From contig CAVGIJ010000022.1 in assembly GCA_963629305.1 (NCBI GenBank), positions 1 to 19,458 on the forward strand: a DNA stretch of 19,458 bases, read 5' to 3'. Source of the stretch: UBA1227 sp963629305. Its GTDB lineage: Bacteria > Bacillota > Clostridia > Oscillospirales > Acutalibacteraceae. The notes under the pieces are model-generated. The model was not told where the DNA came from. It saw only the letters and a list, made by a program, of their open reading frames with translations, and made no database searches. Made by a program: the position numbers and the translations under genes. Positions 1 to 5,608 of this stretch are shown one piece after another. The number at the start of each line of letters is the position of its first letter. Position 1 is the stretch's first letter.

Positions 1-2
1 TC

Positions 3-47
3 AACGAAGCCCTTTTCGCATTCGATCAGGTTCTTTTGGGTGTGTAA
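3..47 (+). CDS. possible C-terminal tail of an upstream gene (partial)
   Basis: Frame 3 is open from the window edge to a TAA at 45-47 and encodes NEALFAFDQVLLGV. The other two forward frames are also open for most of this short stretch, so there is little to choose between them. If real, it is the last 14 residues of a gene upstream of the ADP-ribosylglycohydrolase, on the same strand and 23 bp away. The function cannot be told. Confidence 0.2.
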   Translation, partial: NEALFAFDQVLLGV

Positions 48-70
48 AATAAGAGAAATGAAGTGATTTT

Positions 71-889
71 TTGTACGGGGCAATAATAGGTGATGTTGTC
101 GGCTCACAGTATGAGTTTGACAATATTAAAACGAAAGATTTTAAATTATTTACGGATAAATGCAGCTATACCGATGATACGCTTATGACCGTTGCAGTGG
201 CAAGTGCATTATTGAAAAGCCGAAAATCTCCAGAGCAATTCAAAACGATATTGATATCAGAAATGCAGGCTGCAGGTGGAAAATATCCGTATCCCAAGGG
301 CGGATACGGTGAGAAATTTGCTCAGTGGCTTAAAGAGAAAAATCCGAAACCTTACGGAAGTTTCGGTAACGGTTCGGCAATGCGTGTGTCGCCGTGCGGA
401 ATTATTGCCGCTTCACTTGAAGAGGCACTGCAACTCGGCAAGGAATCGGCGGAGGTGACGCACAATCACCCCGAAGGTATCAAGGGCGCTAAAGCAATTG
501 CGGGCGCAGTGTTTCTTGCGAGACACGGAGCCTCCAAAAAAGAAATAGTTGATTTTATTACTTCAAACTATTATTCGCTTGATAAATCGGTTGAAGAAAT
601 CAGAGATAGTTACTTTTTCGATGAATCATGTCAAGGAACTGTGCCGCAGGCAATGCAGTGCTTTTTAGAATCCGTCAGCTTTGAAGATGCAATTCGTAAT
701 GCAATATCTATCGGCGGTGACAGCGATACGGTCGGAGCGATTACGGGTTCGGTCGCTTGGAGTTATTATACGCATTCGGAAAACAGTACCTATCAGAAAT
801 CAGCAGATAAGTTGGTCAAAAAAGTCCGACAGTATTTGCCGGAAGAACTGAAAAAGATAATCGACGATTTTATGGGGGCGTGCAAATGA
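71..889 (+). CDS. ADP-ribosylglycohydrolase (DraG/ARH family)
   Basis: The 272-residue product should remove ADP-ribose from modified macromolecules in a Mg2+-dependent hydrolysis in the cytoplasm. The family signatures are present in order: GAIIGDVVGS near residues 3-12, the metal-binding TDDT at 34-37, GNGSAMR at 99-105, and IGGDSDT at 214-220, the second metal site. Length is normal for a bacterial DraG-like enzyme, so it appears intact. The start is the TTG at 71: an in-frame stop lies at 59-61, and the nearby ATG at 58 hits a stop two codons on. Only a weak AAGTGA ribosome site precedes it, so expression may be low or the ancestral start mutated. Its stop overlaps the start of the next gene (ATGA), so the two are translationally coupled. 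The substrate (protein, nucleic acid or small molecule) cannot be told. Confidence 0.93.
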   Translation: MYGAIIGDVVGSQYEFDNIKTKDFKLFTDKCSYTDDTLMTVAVASALLKSRKSPEQFKTILISEMQAAGGKYPYPKGGYGEKFAQWLKEKNPKPYGSFGNGSAMRVSPCGIIAASLEEALQLGKESAEVTHNHPEGIKGAKAIAGAVFLARHGASKKEIVDFITSNYYSLDKSVEEIRDSYFFDESCQGTVPQAMQCFLESVSFEDAIRNAISIGGDSDTVGAITGSVAWSYYTHSENSTYQKSADKLVKKVRQYLPEELKKIIDDFMGACK

Positions 890-1314
890 TCTACACAGAG
901 AAAACAAAAGCCGCTTTGAAACTATGTTTTGAGGCACATAAAAACCAAACGGATAAAAGCGGTATGCCGTATGTGTTTCACCCGTTTCATCTGGCAGAGC
1001 AAATGAAGGATGAGGATACAACGATAGCGGCATTATTGCACGATGTGGTTGAAGATACGGATTACACAATAGCGGATTTAGAACAAATGGGCTTTTCACC
1101 CGATGTTTTGGAAGCCCTGAAATTATTGACGCATAATGACGATACACCGTATATGGAGTATGTGGCGAAAATAAAGGATAACCCGATTGCAAAGGCTGTC
1201 AAGCTTGCCGATTTGGAACACAACAGCGATTTATCAAGACTTGACACAATAGATGAAAAAGCCTTGAAACGGAAAGAAAAATACAGTCAGGCTATCCGTC
1301 TGTTGAATGAATAA
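886..1314 (+). CDS. small HD-domain hydrolase, MESH1/RelA-SpoT hydrolase-like
   Basis: This 142-residue protein is a stand-alone HD domain of the type that removes the 3'-pyrophosphate from (p)ppGpp in RelA/SpoT enzymes. Visible motifs are FHPFHLAEQM (H32), ALLHDVVEDT with the metal-binding HD at 52-53 and the catalytic-type ED at 56-57, LKLLTH at 79-83, and KLADLEHN at 106-113. There is no synthetase, TGS or ACT domain, so it fits a small alarmone hydrolase. I chose the ATG at 886, which overlaps the TGA of the previous gene and sits 7 bases after a GGGGG run, over the GTG at 880. Established members act on (p)ppGpp, and some reverse pyrophosphorylation of tRNA. Which applies here is unknown; coupling to an ADP-ribosylglycohydrolase hints at a de-modification role. 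Confidence 0.88.
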   Translation: MIYTEKTKAALKLCFEAHKNQTDKSGMPYVFHPFHLAEQMKDEDTTIAALLHDVVEDTDYTIADLEQMGFSPDVLEALKLLTHNDDTPYMEYVAKIKDNPIAKAVKLADLEHNSDLSRLDTIDEKALKRKEKYSQAIRLLNE

Positions 1315-1330
1315 GGAGTTTTTTTATATT

Positions 1331-1347
1331 GTCGCATACGATGCGAC
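1331..1347. promoter_or_regulatory. perfect palindrome, possible operator before the VWA gene
   Basis: GTCGCAT-ACG-ATGCGAC is a perfect 7-bp inverted repeat with a 3-bp centre. Its centre is about 42 bp upstream of the start expected from the TATAAT at 1369-1374, the place where activators that replace a weak -35 box usually bind. It could also be an RNA hairpin in the transcript reading out of the HD gene. The regulator is unknown. Confidence 0.35.
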
Positions 1348-1368
1348 CAAACAGTGCCTTTGCAAAAT

Positions 1369-1374
1369 TATAAT
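1369..1374 (+). promoter_or_regulatory. possible -10 box for the VWA gene inside the terminator arm
   Basis: A perfect TATAAT lies here without a recognisable -35 box 17 bp upstream (ACCAAA at 1346-1351). A start near 1381 would fall inside the left arm of the hairpin at 1370-1412. RNA from this promoter would therefore lack the complete hairpin. In AT-rich DNA a chance match is possible. Confidence 0.3.
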
Positions 1375-1417
1375 GTGATTGTAAGGTTTAAGAAACCCGA
1401 CAATCACATTATTTTTT
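1370..1417 (+). terminator. strong intrinsic terminator or attenuator between HD and VWA genes
   Basis: ATAATGTGATTGT (1370-1382) pairs perfectly with ACAATCACATTAT (1400-1412). The loop carries a further GGTTT/AAACC stem, and six T follow at 1412-1417. The VWA ribosome site (CGGAGGT, 1418-1424) begins at the next base, leaving no room for a promoter downstream of the terminator. Confidence 0.8.
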
Positions 1418-1432
1418 CGGAGGTAATCAAAA

Positions 1433-2089
1433 ATGAAAAAGGTTAAAAAAAATATCACGGAGATTATTTTTATTCTTGATCGAAGCGGATCAATGACGGG
1501 TCTTGAGAAGGATACTATCGGAGGATTCAATTCGATGATTAACGAACAAAAGAAAGAGTCCGGCGATGTACTCGTCTCTACTGTACTCTTTGATAACAAA
1601 TGTGAAGTTATCCATGACAGAGTTTCTCTTGAAAAGATTGCGCCCATGACCGAAAAAGAGTACTTTACGCGCGGATGCACCGCTTTGCTTGATGCAGTTG
1701 GCGGAGCGATACACCACATAGGTAATGTTCATAAGTATGCACGGAGGGAAGATGTTCCGAATAAAACATTGTTTGTGATTACTACCGACGGCCTTGAAAA
1801 CGCAAGCCGACACTATACTTATGAAACTGTTCGTGGTATGATTGAACGACAAAAAGAAAAATACGGATGGGAATTTCTTTTCCTCGGCGCAAATATTGAT
1901 GCAGCGTCGGAGGCCGAACGATTCGGCATTCAGCCCGACCGTGCAGTAGACTACAAGTGCGACGAGGAGGGAACTGCGCTGAATTTTAAGGTCATCGGCG
2001 ACGTAATATGCAGCGTTCGAACAGACAATGCAATCAGTACTGATTGGAAAAAACGAATTGATGAGGACGTAAAAAGGCGTGGGAGATGA
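1433..2089 (+). CDS. von Willebrand factor type A (VWA) domain protein
   Basis: The 218-residue soluble protein is essentially one VWA domain. The complete MIDAS metal site is visible: DRSGS (D16, S18, S20), T83 in GCTALLDAVG, and D119 in TTDGLE. The core strands (ITEIIFILD, KTLFVITTDG, WEFLFLGAN) fit the Rossmann-like fold. It has no signal peptide or membrane segment, so it should act in the cytoplasm as a metal-dependent protein-binding module. The ATG start is 8 bases after CGGAGGT. It ends just before a remnant of an ADP-ribosylglycohydrolase gene, and an intact gene of that family lies 1.4 kb upstream, suggesting the two families have been linked here. The ligand is unknown. Confidence 0.9.
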   Translation: MKKVKKNITEIIFILDRSGSMTGLEKDTIGGFNSMINEQKKESGDVLVSTVLFDNKCEVIHDRVSLEKIAPMTEKEYFTRGCTALLDAVGGAIHHIGNVHKYARREDVPNKTLFVITTDGLENASRHYTYETVRGMIERQKEKYGWEFLFLGANIDAASEAERFGIQPDRAVDYKCDEEGTALNFKVIGDVICSVRTDNAISTDWKKRIDEDVKRRGR

Positions 2090-2090
2090 C

Positions 2091-2304
2091 ATCAAAGGAG
2101 CCTTGATACTGGAAATGCAACGTCTTGGAGAAGTATATCCCGATCGCGGATATGGAGCGCGTTTTGGCAGTTGGCTGCATGACGGGCAGTATTGCTGAAG
2201 CATTTTACGGTGTGCCGGAAAAACTAAAGACAGAGTGCCGTAAAAGATTGACGCCTGAACTGATTGAAATATTATATGCTCAGGAAGCGTGTATAGGAAA
2301 ATAA
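2091..2304 (+). pseudogene. remnant of a second ADP-ribosylglycohydrolase gene
   Basis: Directly after the VWA stop, one frame (from 2091) encodes IKGALILEMQRLGEVYP followed by a GYGARFGSWLHDG stretch. This matches the region around residues 59-90 of the intact enzyme at 71-889 (SEMQAAGGKYP, GGYGEKFAQWL). About 25 codons later the frame is lost. A different frame, from 2179, encodes MTGSIAEAFYGVPEKLK and RKRLTPELIEIL, the usual C-terminal end of this family, and stops with TAA at 2302-2304. The TDDT metal motif, the middle of the protein and the GGDSDT motif are missing. This is a gene with an internal deletion, a frame change and a lost 5' end, not a functional enzyme. It differs enough from the upstream gene to be a separate paralogue rather than a recent copy. 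Confidence 0.8.
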
Positions 2305-2305
2305 C

Positions 2306-2336
2306 AAAACGACAGTGCTGCTGCACTGTCGTTTTT
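2306..2336. terminator. intrinsic terminator, possibly bidirectional
   Basis: AAAACGACAGTGC (2306-2318) pairs perfectly with GCACTGTCGTTTT (2323-2335) around a TGCT loop. A T run follows on the + strand, and four A on the left give a short U tract on the - strand. It lies between the convergent remnant gene and the lipoprotein gene, so it can end both transcripts. Confidence 0.85.
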
Positions 2337-2340
2337 CTTA

Positions 2341-2370
2341 TACTACAATTTGGTTTACTACAATTTAGTT
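2341..2370. repeat. 15-bp tandem duplication over the lipoprotein stop codon
   Basis: TACTACAATTTGGTT (2341-2355) is followed directly by TACTACAATTTAGTT (2356-2370), differing at one base. Read on the - strand the unit is five codons (N-Q-I-V-V). The single difference turns CAA into the TAA that now ends the lipoprotein gene. Confidence 0.85.
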
Positions 2371-3000
2371 GTCTTTATCAAGGGCTACAGGAGTAAAAAC
2401 AATCTGTTCGTCCTCAATGGTGAGCGTGATTTTATCGCCGTCATATTTGGTGACAATTTTGTCTTGGTCTTCGCTTGACGGTTTCAATGTAATTTTGTTT
2501 CTGCCGACCTTGTAGGTTCCGCGACTTATTTCGGCCGTGGAAATCTGCAGCTGGTCGCAAATAAAGTCGTCTGTTGTTGAAAATCCTTTGGCTTTTGCGG
2601 CACTCAAAAGAAGTTGCTCCGCAAGTTCATCGAATGAATTACAATTTTCGGTTTCGCTGATAGCTTGATTTATTTCATCTTCTGTATGCTTTGATTTGTA
2701 CAGGCTTTTATAGAGCTTCTTGTATCCGTCAATTGCCTGCGCCTTCTGGTCGTCGGTAACATAGCGTGAAATGGCATAGATATTATCTTCATTGAATGTG
2801 AGATTGTATACGCACTCCGTGTTTGCCGCAAACGGATATTCTGATTCATCGAGTGCTTCTGAGTTAAAGTCAAGCTTATAAGTTGCAGACCATTTTCCTT
2901 TTACTTCACTGCTTTTGCTGCACGCACTGAAAGTTGCGAGAACAAAGAGAAGAACAATAAATAAGCTCAATGTTTTTCGCAGAATATGACTGTTTTTCAT
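2365..3000 (-). CDS. predicted lipoprotein, family not recognised
   Basis: The 211-residue product begins with a lipoprotein signal peptide: a charged start, a hydrophobic run (SLFIVLLFVLATF) and a lipobox-like FSAC with Cys27 as the probable lipidated residue. The mature part opens with GKWSATYKLDF and ends with strands such as GRNKITLKP and KITLTIEDEQIVFTP. This is the look of a small beta-rich lipocalin-like lipoprotein common in Clostridia. A helical segment lies between (KKLYKSLYKSKHTEDEI). It should sit on the outer face of the membrane. AGAGAGGTG precedes the ATG. It lies 44 bp downstream of metK on the same strand with no terminator between, so it is probably co-transcribed and SAM-controlled. 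The C-terminus appears shortened by a nonsense change inside a 15-bp duplication. No function can be assigned. Confidence 0.8.
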   Translation of the reverse strand: MKNSHILRKTLSLFIVLLFVLATFSACSKSSEVKGKWSATYKLDFNSEALDESEYPFAANTECVYNLTFNEDNIYAISRYVTDDQKAQAIDGYKKLYKSLYKSKHTEDEINQAISETENCNSFDELAEQLLLSAAKAKGFSTTDDFICDQLQISTAEISRGTYKVGRNKITLKPSSEDQDKIVTKYDGDKITLTIEDEQIVFTPVALDKDN

Positions 3001-3044
3001 GTGGCACCTCTCTCTTTCGTATTTTTATGCCCCGATTACAGAGC

Positions 3045-4235
3045 TTATTCAATCCCCTTTACTGTTTCAATAAGGGCATCAACTTTATCGGTTTTTTCCC
3101 ATGTTACGCCGAGATCCTCACGTCCCATATGTCCGAGAGCGGCGAGGTTTTTGTAGATTGGTCTGCGAAGGTCAAGTGAATCTATTATTGCCGCCGGGCG
3201 AAGATCGAATACCTTTTTTACAGCTTTTACAATTTTATAGTTTTCAACTTTTTCCGTGCCGAATGTATCAACCATGACAGATATCGGTTTTGCTACACCT
3301 ATGGCGTATGAGATCTGAATCTCGCATCTGTCGGCAAGACCTGCCGCAACAACATTTTTTGCAACATATCTTGCGGCGTATGTCGCACTGCGGTCAACCT
3401 TTGTCGGATCTTTTCCGGAGAACGCACCGCCGCCGTGACGGGCGTATCCGCCGTAGGTGTCAACAATTATTTTTCTTCCCGTGAGTCCTGAATCTCCTGC
3501 GGGGCCGCCTATAACGAACCGGCCTGTCGGATTTATGTAGAATTTTGTGGTTTCATCAAGCAATTTTGATGGTATAACAGGCTCTATTACCAGTCTAATG
3601 ATATCTTTTCTTATTGTATCAAGTGAAACATATTCATCATGCTGTGTAGATACAACAATTGCGTCAATACGCACAGGCTTGTTATTTTCATCATACTCAA
3701 CCGTAACCTGAGTTTTTCCGTCCGGACGGAGGTAGGAAAGAGTGCCGTCCTCACGTACTTCCTGAAGTTTCTTTGCAAGCTTGTGTGAAAGAGATATTGG
3801 CAGCGGCATAAGCTCGGGTGTCTCATTGCAGGCGTAGCCGAACATCATACCCTGATCTCCCGCGCCGTTTAAGTTGTAACTGTCGTCGTCACCGTCCTTG
3901 ACTTCGAGCGATTTATCAACTCCGAGCGCAATGTCGGATGACTGCTTGCTTAAAGATACGATTATCTTGCAGTCGTTGCCGTTGAAGCCGAGTGCGTCGT
4001 CATTATAGCCTATGTCACAGATTATTTCTCGCGCTATTTTTTCAACGTCAACATTGGCAGTTGTTGAAATTTCGCCCATGATGAGCACCTGGTTTTTTGC
4101 GCATGTCGTCTCACATGCCACACGTGCGTTTTTGTCCTGTGTAATAATTGCGTCGAGAATCCCGTCGCTTATCTGGTCGCACACTTTATCCGGATGTCCT
4201 TTCGTTACGGACTCAGATGTAAAAAGATGATGCAT
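3045..4235 (-). CDS. metK: S-adenosylmethionine synthetase (methionine adenosyltransferase)
   Basis: MetK makes S-adenosylmethionine from methionine and ATP, releasing phosphate and pyrophosphate, as a cytoplasmic oligomer. The 396-residue length is typical. Signatures are GHPDK at residues 13-17 near the start, the ATP/methionine-binding GAGDQGMMFGYA at 124-135, and the phosphate-binding loop GGGAFSGKD at 268-276. The ATG lies 7 bases after GGAGG. A SAM-I riboswitch in the leader gives feedback control by the product. The lipoprotein gene follows closely. Nothing is unusual in the protein itself. Confidence 0.98.
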   Translation of the reverse strand: MHHLFTSESVTKGHPDKVCDQISDGILDAIITQDKNARVACETTCAKNQVLIMGEISTTANVDVEKIAREIICDIGYNDDALGFNGNDCKIIVSLSKQSSDIALGVDKSLEVKDGDDDSYNLNGAGDQGMMFGYACNETPELMPLPISLSHKLAKKLQEVREDGTLSYLRPDGKTQVTVEYDENNKPVRIDAIVVSTQHDEYVSLDTIRKDIIRLVIEPVIPSKLLDETTKFYINPTGRFVIGGPAGDSGLTGRKIIVDTYGGYARHGGGAFSGKDPTKVDRSATYAARYVAKNVVAAGLADRCEIQISYAIGVAKPISVMVDTFGTEKVENYKIVKAVKKVFDLRPAAIIDSLDLRRPIYKNLAALGHMGREDLGVTWEKTDKVDALIETVKGIE

Positions 4236-4268
4236 TGTATATCCTCCAAAAAGTTACTTATCAAAGTG

Positions 4269-4295
4269 AAAGCCCCTCGGCAAAACCGAAGGGCT
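4269..4295 (-). terminator. expression-platform hairpin of the SAM-I riboswitch
   Basis: On the - strand AGCCCTTCGG pairs with CCGAGGGGCT around TTTTG, with one G-U pair. The tail is CTTTCACTTTG, a poor U tract. A competing antiterminator is visible: AAGACCGAA (4318-4310) in the 3' part of the aptamer can pair with TTCGGTTTT (4290-4282), the terminator's left arm and loop, through nine pairs with one G-U. Confidence 0.75.
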
Positions 4296-4302
4296 ATAAA
4301 AC

Positions 4303-4398
4303 CTTATCTTTCGGTCTTCACCGCAGGATTTGGCACCTTAGTCAAAAACCAGGTTGCCGGACGTCAATGGGCCTGTCCCTTACGTCACTCTTGATAAG
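4303..4398 (-). promoter_or_regulatory. SAM-I (S-box) riboswitch aptamer
   Basis: Read on the - strand, the leader of metK carries the S-box landmarks in order: CTTATCAAGAG as the P1 5' strand, AGGGACAGGCCC, GACGTCCGGCAACC, GGTGCCAAATCCTGC, and AAGATAAG closing P1. SAM binding should stabilise P1 and the downstream hairpin and lower metK expression. Promoter, aptamer, hairpin, ribosome site and gene are all present and correctly ordered. Confidence 0.96.
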
Positions 4399-4431
4399 AA
4401 GTATTTAAAATTAGTTTTCTTTTCGTACTGT

Positions 4432-4460
4432 ATTTTATTACTATTACTATTTTAAGTCAA
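4432..4460 (-). promoter_or_regulatory. housekeeping-type promoter for metK
   Basis: On the - strand TTGACT (4460-4455) and TAAAAT (4437-4432) are separated by exactly 17 bp. The expected start near 4425 leaves about 27 bases before the SAM-I aptamer. The -35 box ends only 11 bp past the ribU stop codon. Confidence 0.8.
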
Positions 4461-4471
4461 TATATATTTTA

Positions 4472-5083
4472 TCAGCCTTTATGGAGAATCGGAGAGATAC
4501 GTTTGTAAATGAGAAATGTTATTCCCGAAACAATCAGGCCTTTTGCGAGTGTAAAAGGTACATTGAACACGAGAAGTGCAGAGGTAAGCGATGTAACGTT
4601 CGGTAAAATGGCGGTATATGCTGAAACTATTGCAGCCATGTCGCCTCCCGCAAGCACCTGTGCGTATATGGGGTAGATGATGAAGTAGTTGAGCGGGAAG
4701 CATGCCGCAGCCATACAGAGTGCACCGACAAGCGACCCGATAGCAGCGGTTTTTTTTGTTTTGTTTTTCTTATAAATGAGACCTGCGGGTACGCAGAAGA
4801 AACAACCGAGGATAAAATTTGAAAGTTCTCCTACGAACATTGAATTTGACACGGCAAGGTGGATTACATTTCTTATGAGGCATACGGCAACACCGCTTAA
4901 GGGACCGTATGCAAAAGCTACGATAAGCTCGGGCAGGTCTGAAAAGTCAAGCTTTATAAACGCCGGCATGATAGGTATGCTCACCTCTATAAACTGGAGA
5001 ATTACGCCTATCGCCGACATGACGGCAATAGTTGTAAGCTTTCTTATGTTTTGTGATGTTTTTTCGGTTTTAGTTTTTGTCAT
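4472..5083 (-). CDS. ribU: riboflavin ECF transporter substrate-binding component RibU
   Basis: RibU is the membrane S-component that binds riboflavin and, with the shared EcfA/A'/T module, imports it. The 203-residue protein has about six hydrophobic segments, starting with TTIAVMSAIGVILQFIEV after a short basic N-terminus. It has the family-typical KLDFSDLPELIVAFAYGP region after the first segment and a basic loop (YKKNKTKKT) in mid-protein. No ATPase or EcfT gene is adjacent, as expected for a group II ECF system. An FMN riboswitch with a terminator stands in its leader, which supports the substrate assignment. GAAGGAAG precedes the ATG. No terminator follows before the metK promoter. Confidence 0.93.
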   Translation of the reverse strand: MTKTKTEKTSQNIRKLTTIAVMSAIGVILQFIEVSIPIMPAFIKLDFSDLPELIVAFAYGPLSGVAVCLIRNVIHLAVSNSMFVGELSNFILGCFFCVPAGLIYKKNKTKKTAAIGSLVGALCMAAACFPLNYFIIYPIYAQVLAGGDMAAIVSAYTAILPNVTSLTSALLVFNVPFTLAKGLIVSGITFLIYKRISPILHKG

Positions 5084-5149
5084 TTGTTCTTCCTTCTTAT
5101 AAAAATGAATTTCTTCATATTAAGTTAAGGTTCGTATTTTGCAGTAAAT

Positions 5150-5196
5150 GTCAAAATAAAAGTCGAAAGCCCCGTGAACAGATTCACAGGGCTTTC
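5150..5196 (-). terminator. terminator of the FMN riboswitch
   Basis: On the - strand GAAAGCCCTGTGAA (5196-5183) pairs with TTCACGGGGCTTTC (5178-5165) around TCTG, with one G-U pair. The tail is GACTTTTATTTTG. It lies between the FMN aptamer and ribU, as expected for transcriptional control by FMN. Confidence 0.88.
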
Positions 5197-5224
5197 GTGT
5201 ATCTTGCATAAATTGCGTAATGCG

Positions 5225-5334
5225 AATCTTCTCTCATCCAGACTTTACTGTCGGTACCGGAATTACACCGGATCATGCCTATTGGCTCGCGGACTTTACC
5301 GCCGGTGAGGAATTACACCTCGCCCTGAAGATGT
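5225..5334 (-). promoter_or_regulatory. FMN riboswitch (RFN element)
   Basis: The - strand shows the RFN landmarks in order: ATCTTCAGGGC, GAGGTGTAATTCCTCACCGG, CGGTAAAGTCCGCGAGC, CCGGTGTAATTCCGG, ACCGACAGTAAAGTCTGGAT, and closing GAGAAGAT. FMN binding should favour the terminator at 5150-5196 and shut off ribU. Confidence 0.97.
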
Positions 5335-5338
5335 CTAA

Positions 5339-5367
5339 ATATTAACACTCTTTTTTTTTATTGTCAA
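5339..5367 (-). promoter_or_regulatory. promoter for the FMN riboswitch-ribU transcript
   Basis: On the - strand a perfect TTGACA (5367-5362) stands 17 bp before TAATAT (5344-5339). The expected start near 5332 falls on the first bases of the FMN aptamer, so the RNA would begin almost directly with the riboswitch P1 helix. Confidence 0.8.
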
Positions 5368-5464
5368 TGTGAATTTCATAAATGAATAAAACCGATATAT
5401 ATTGTCTATAATTAAAGTATACTTTTTGTAGAGTATTTTACAATTTATGGAGTTGAAGGACGCA

Positions 5465-5608
5465 ATGAAAATTGATTTTTTCACAGATTTTGATTTTGAC
5501 GGTGATAATAAAATGGTTACACAAAGGTACAGGTACCTGATAAAACTTGCTAAGAGCAAAAAAATGAAGAGCGCCGATGTCGGCGCTCTGTATATACGCT
5601 CAGCGTGA
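5465..5608 (+). CDS. possible 47-residue small protein, function unknown
   Basis: A + strand frame between two - strand units starts with ATG at 5465 after GAAGGA (spacing 4) and encodes MKIDFFTDFDFDGDNK and YRYLIKLAKSKKMK among its 47 residues. A TATAAT lies at 5407-5412, without a good -35 box. The last third is encoded by the folC terminator palindrome, and the frame ends 6 bp past the folC stop, antisense to it, which argues against a conserved protein. It could be a small gene, a remnant, or chance. Confidence 0.25.
   Translation: MKIDFFTDFDFDGDNKMVTQRYRYLIKLAKSKKMKSADVGALYIRSA
5558..5589 (-). terminator. intrinsic terminator after folC
   Basis: On the - strand AGAGCGCCGA and TCGGCGCTCT form a GC-rich hairpin, followed by TCA and seven T. 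It begins 10 bp past the folC stop codon and is a textbook terminator. Confidence 0.93.

Noticed and set aside
1329..1373. Possible 14-codon leader peptide (TTG start after AAGGAG) ending at the base of the terminator hairpin
   Set aside because: The position suggests an attenuator, but the peptide has no run of regulatory codons and the TTG start is weak. The embedded -10 box explains the layout better.
1490..2326. Long - strand open frame (278 codons) opposite the VWA gene
   Set aside because: It is antisense to a gene with a complete MIDAS motif, has an unlikely composition rich in Ser, Cys and Phe, and shows no recognisable domain.
5335..5559. - strand open frame of 74 codons
   Set aside because: It overlaps the ribU promoter, has no ribosome site that I can see, and its Ile/Phe/Lys/Ser-rich translation looks like AT-rich non-coding sequence.
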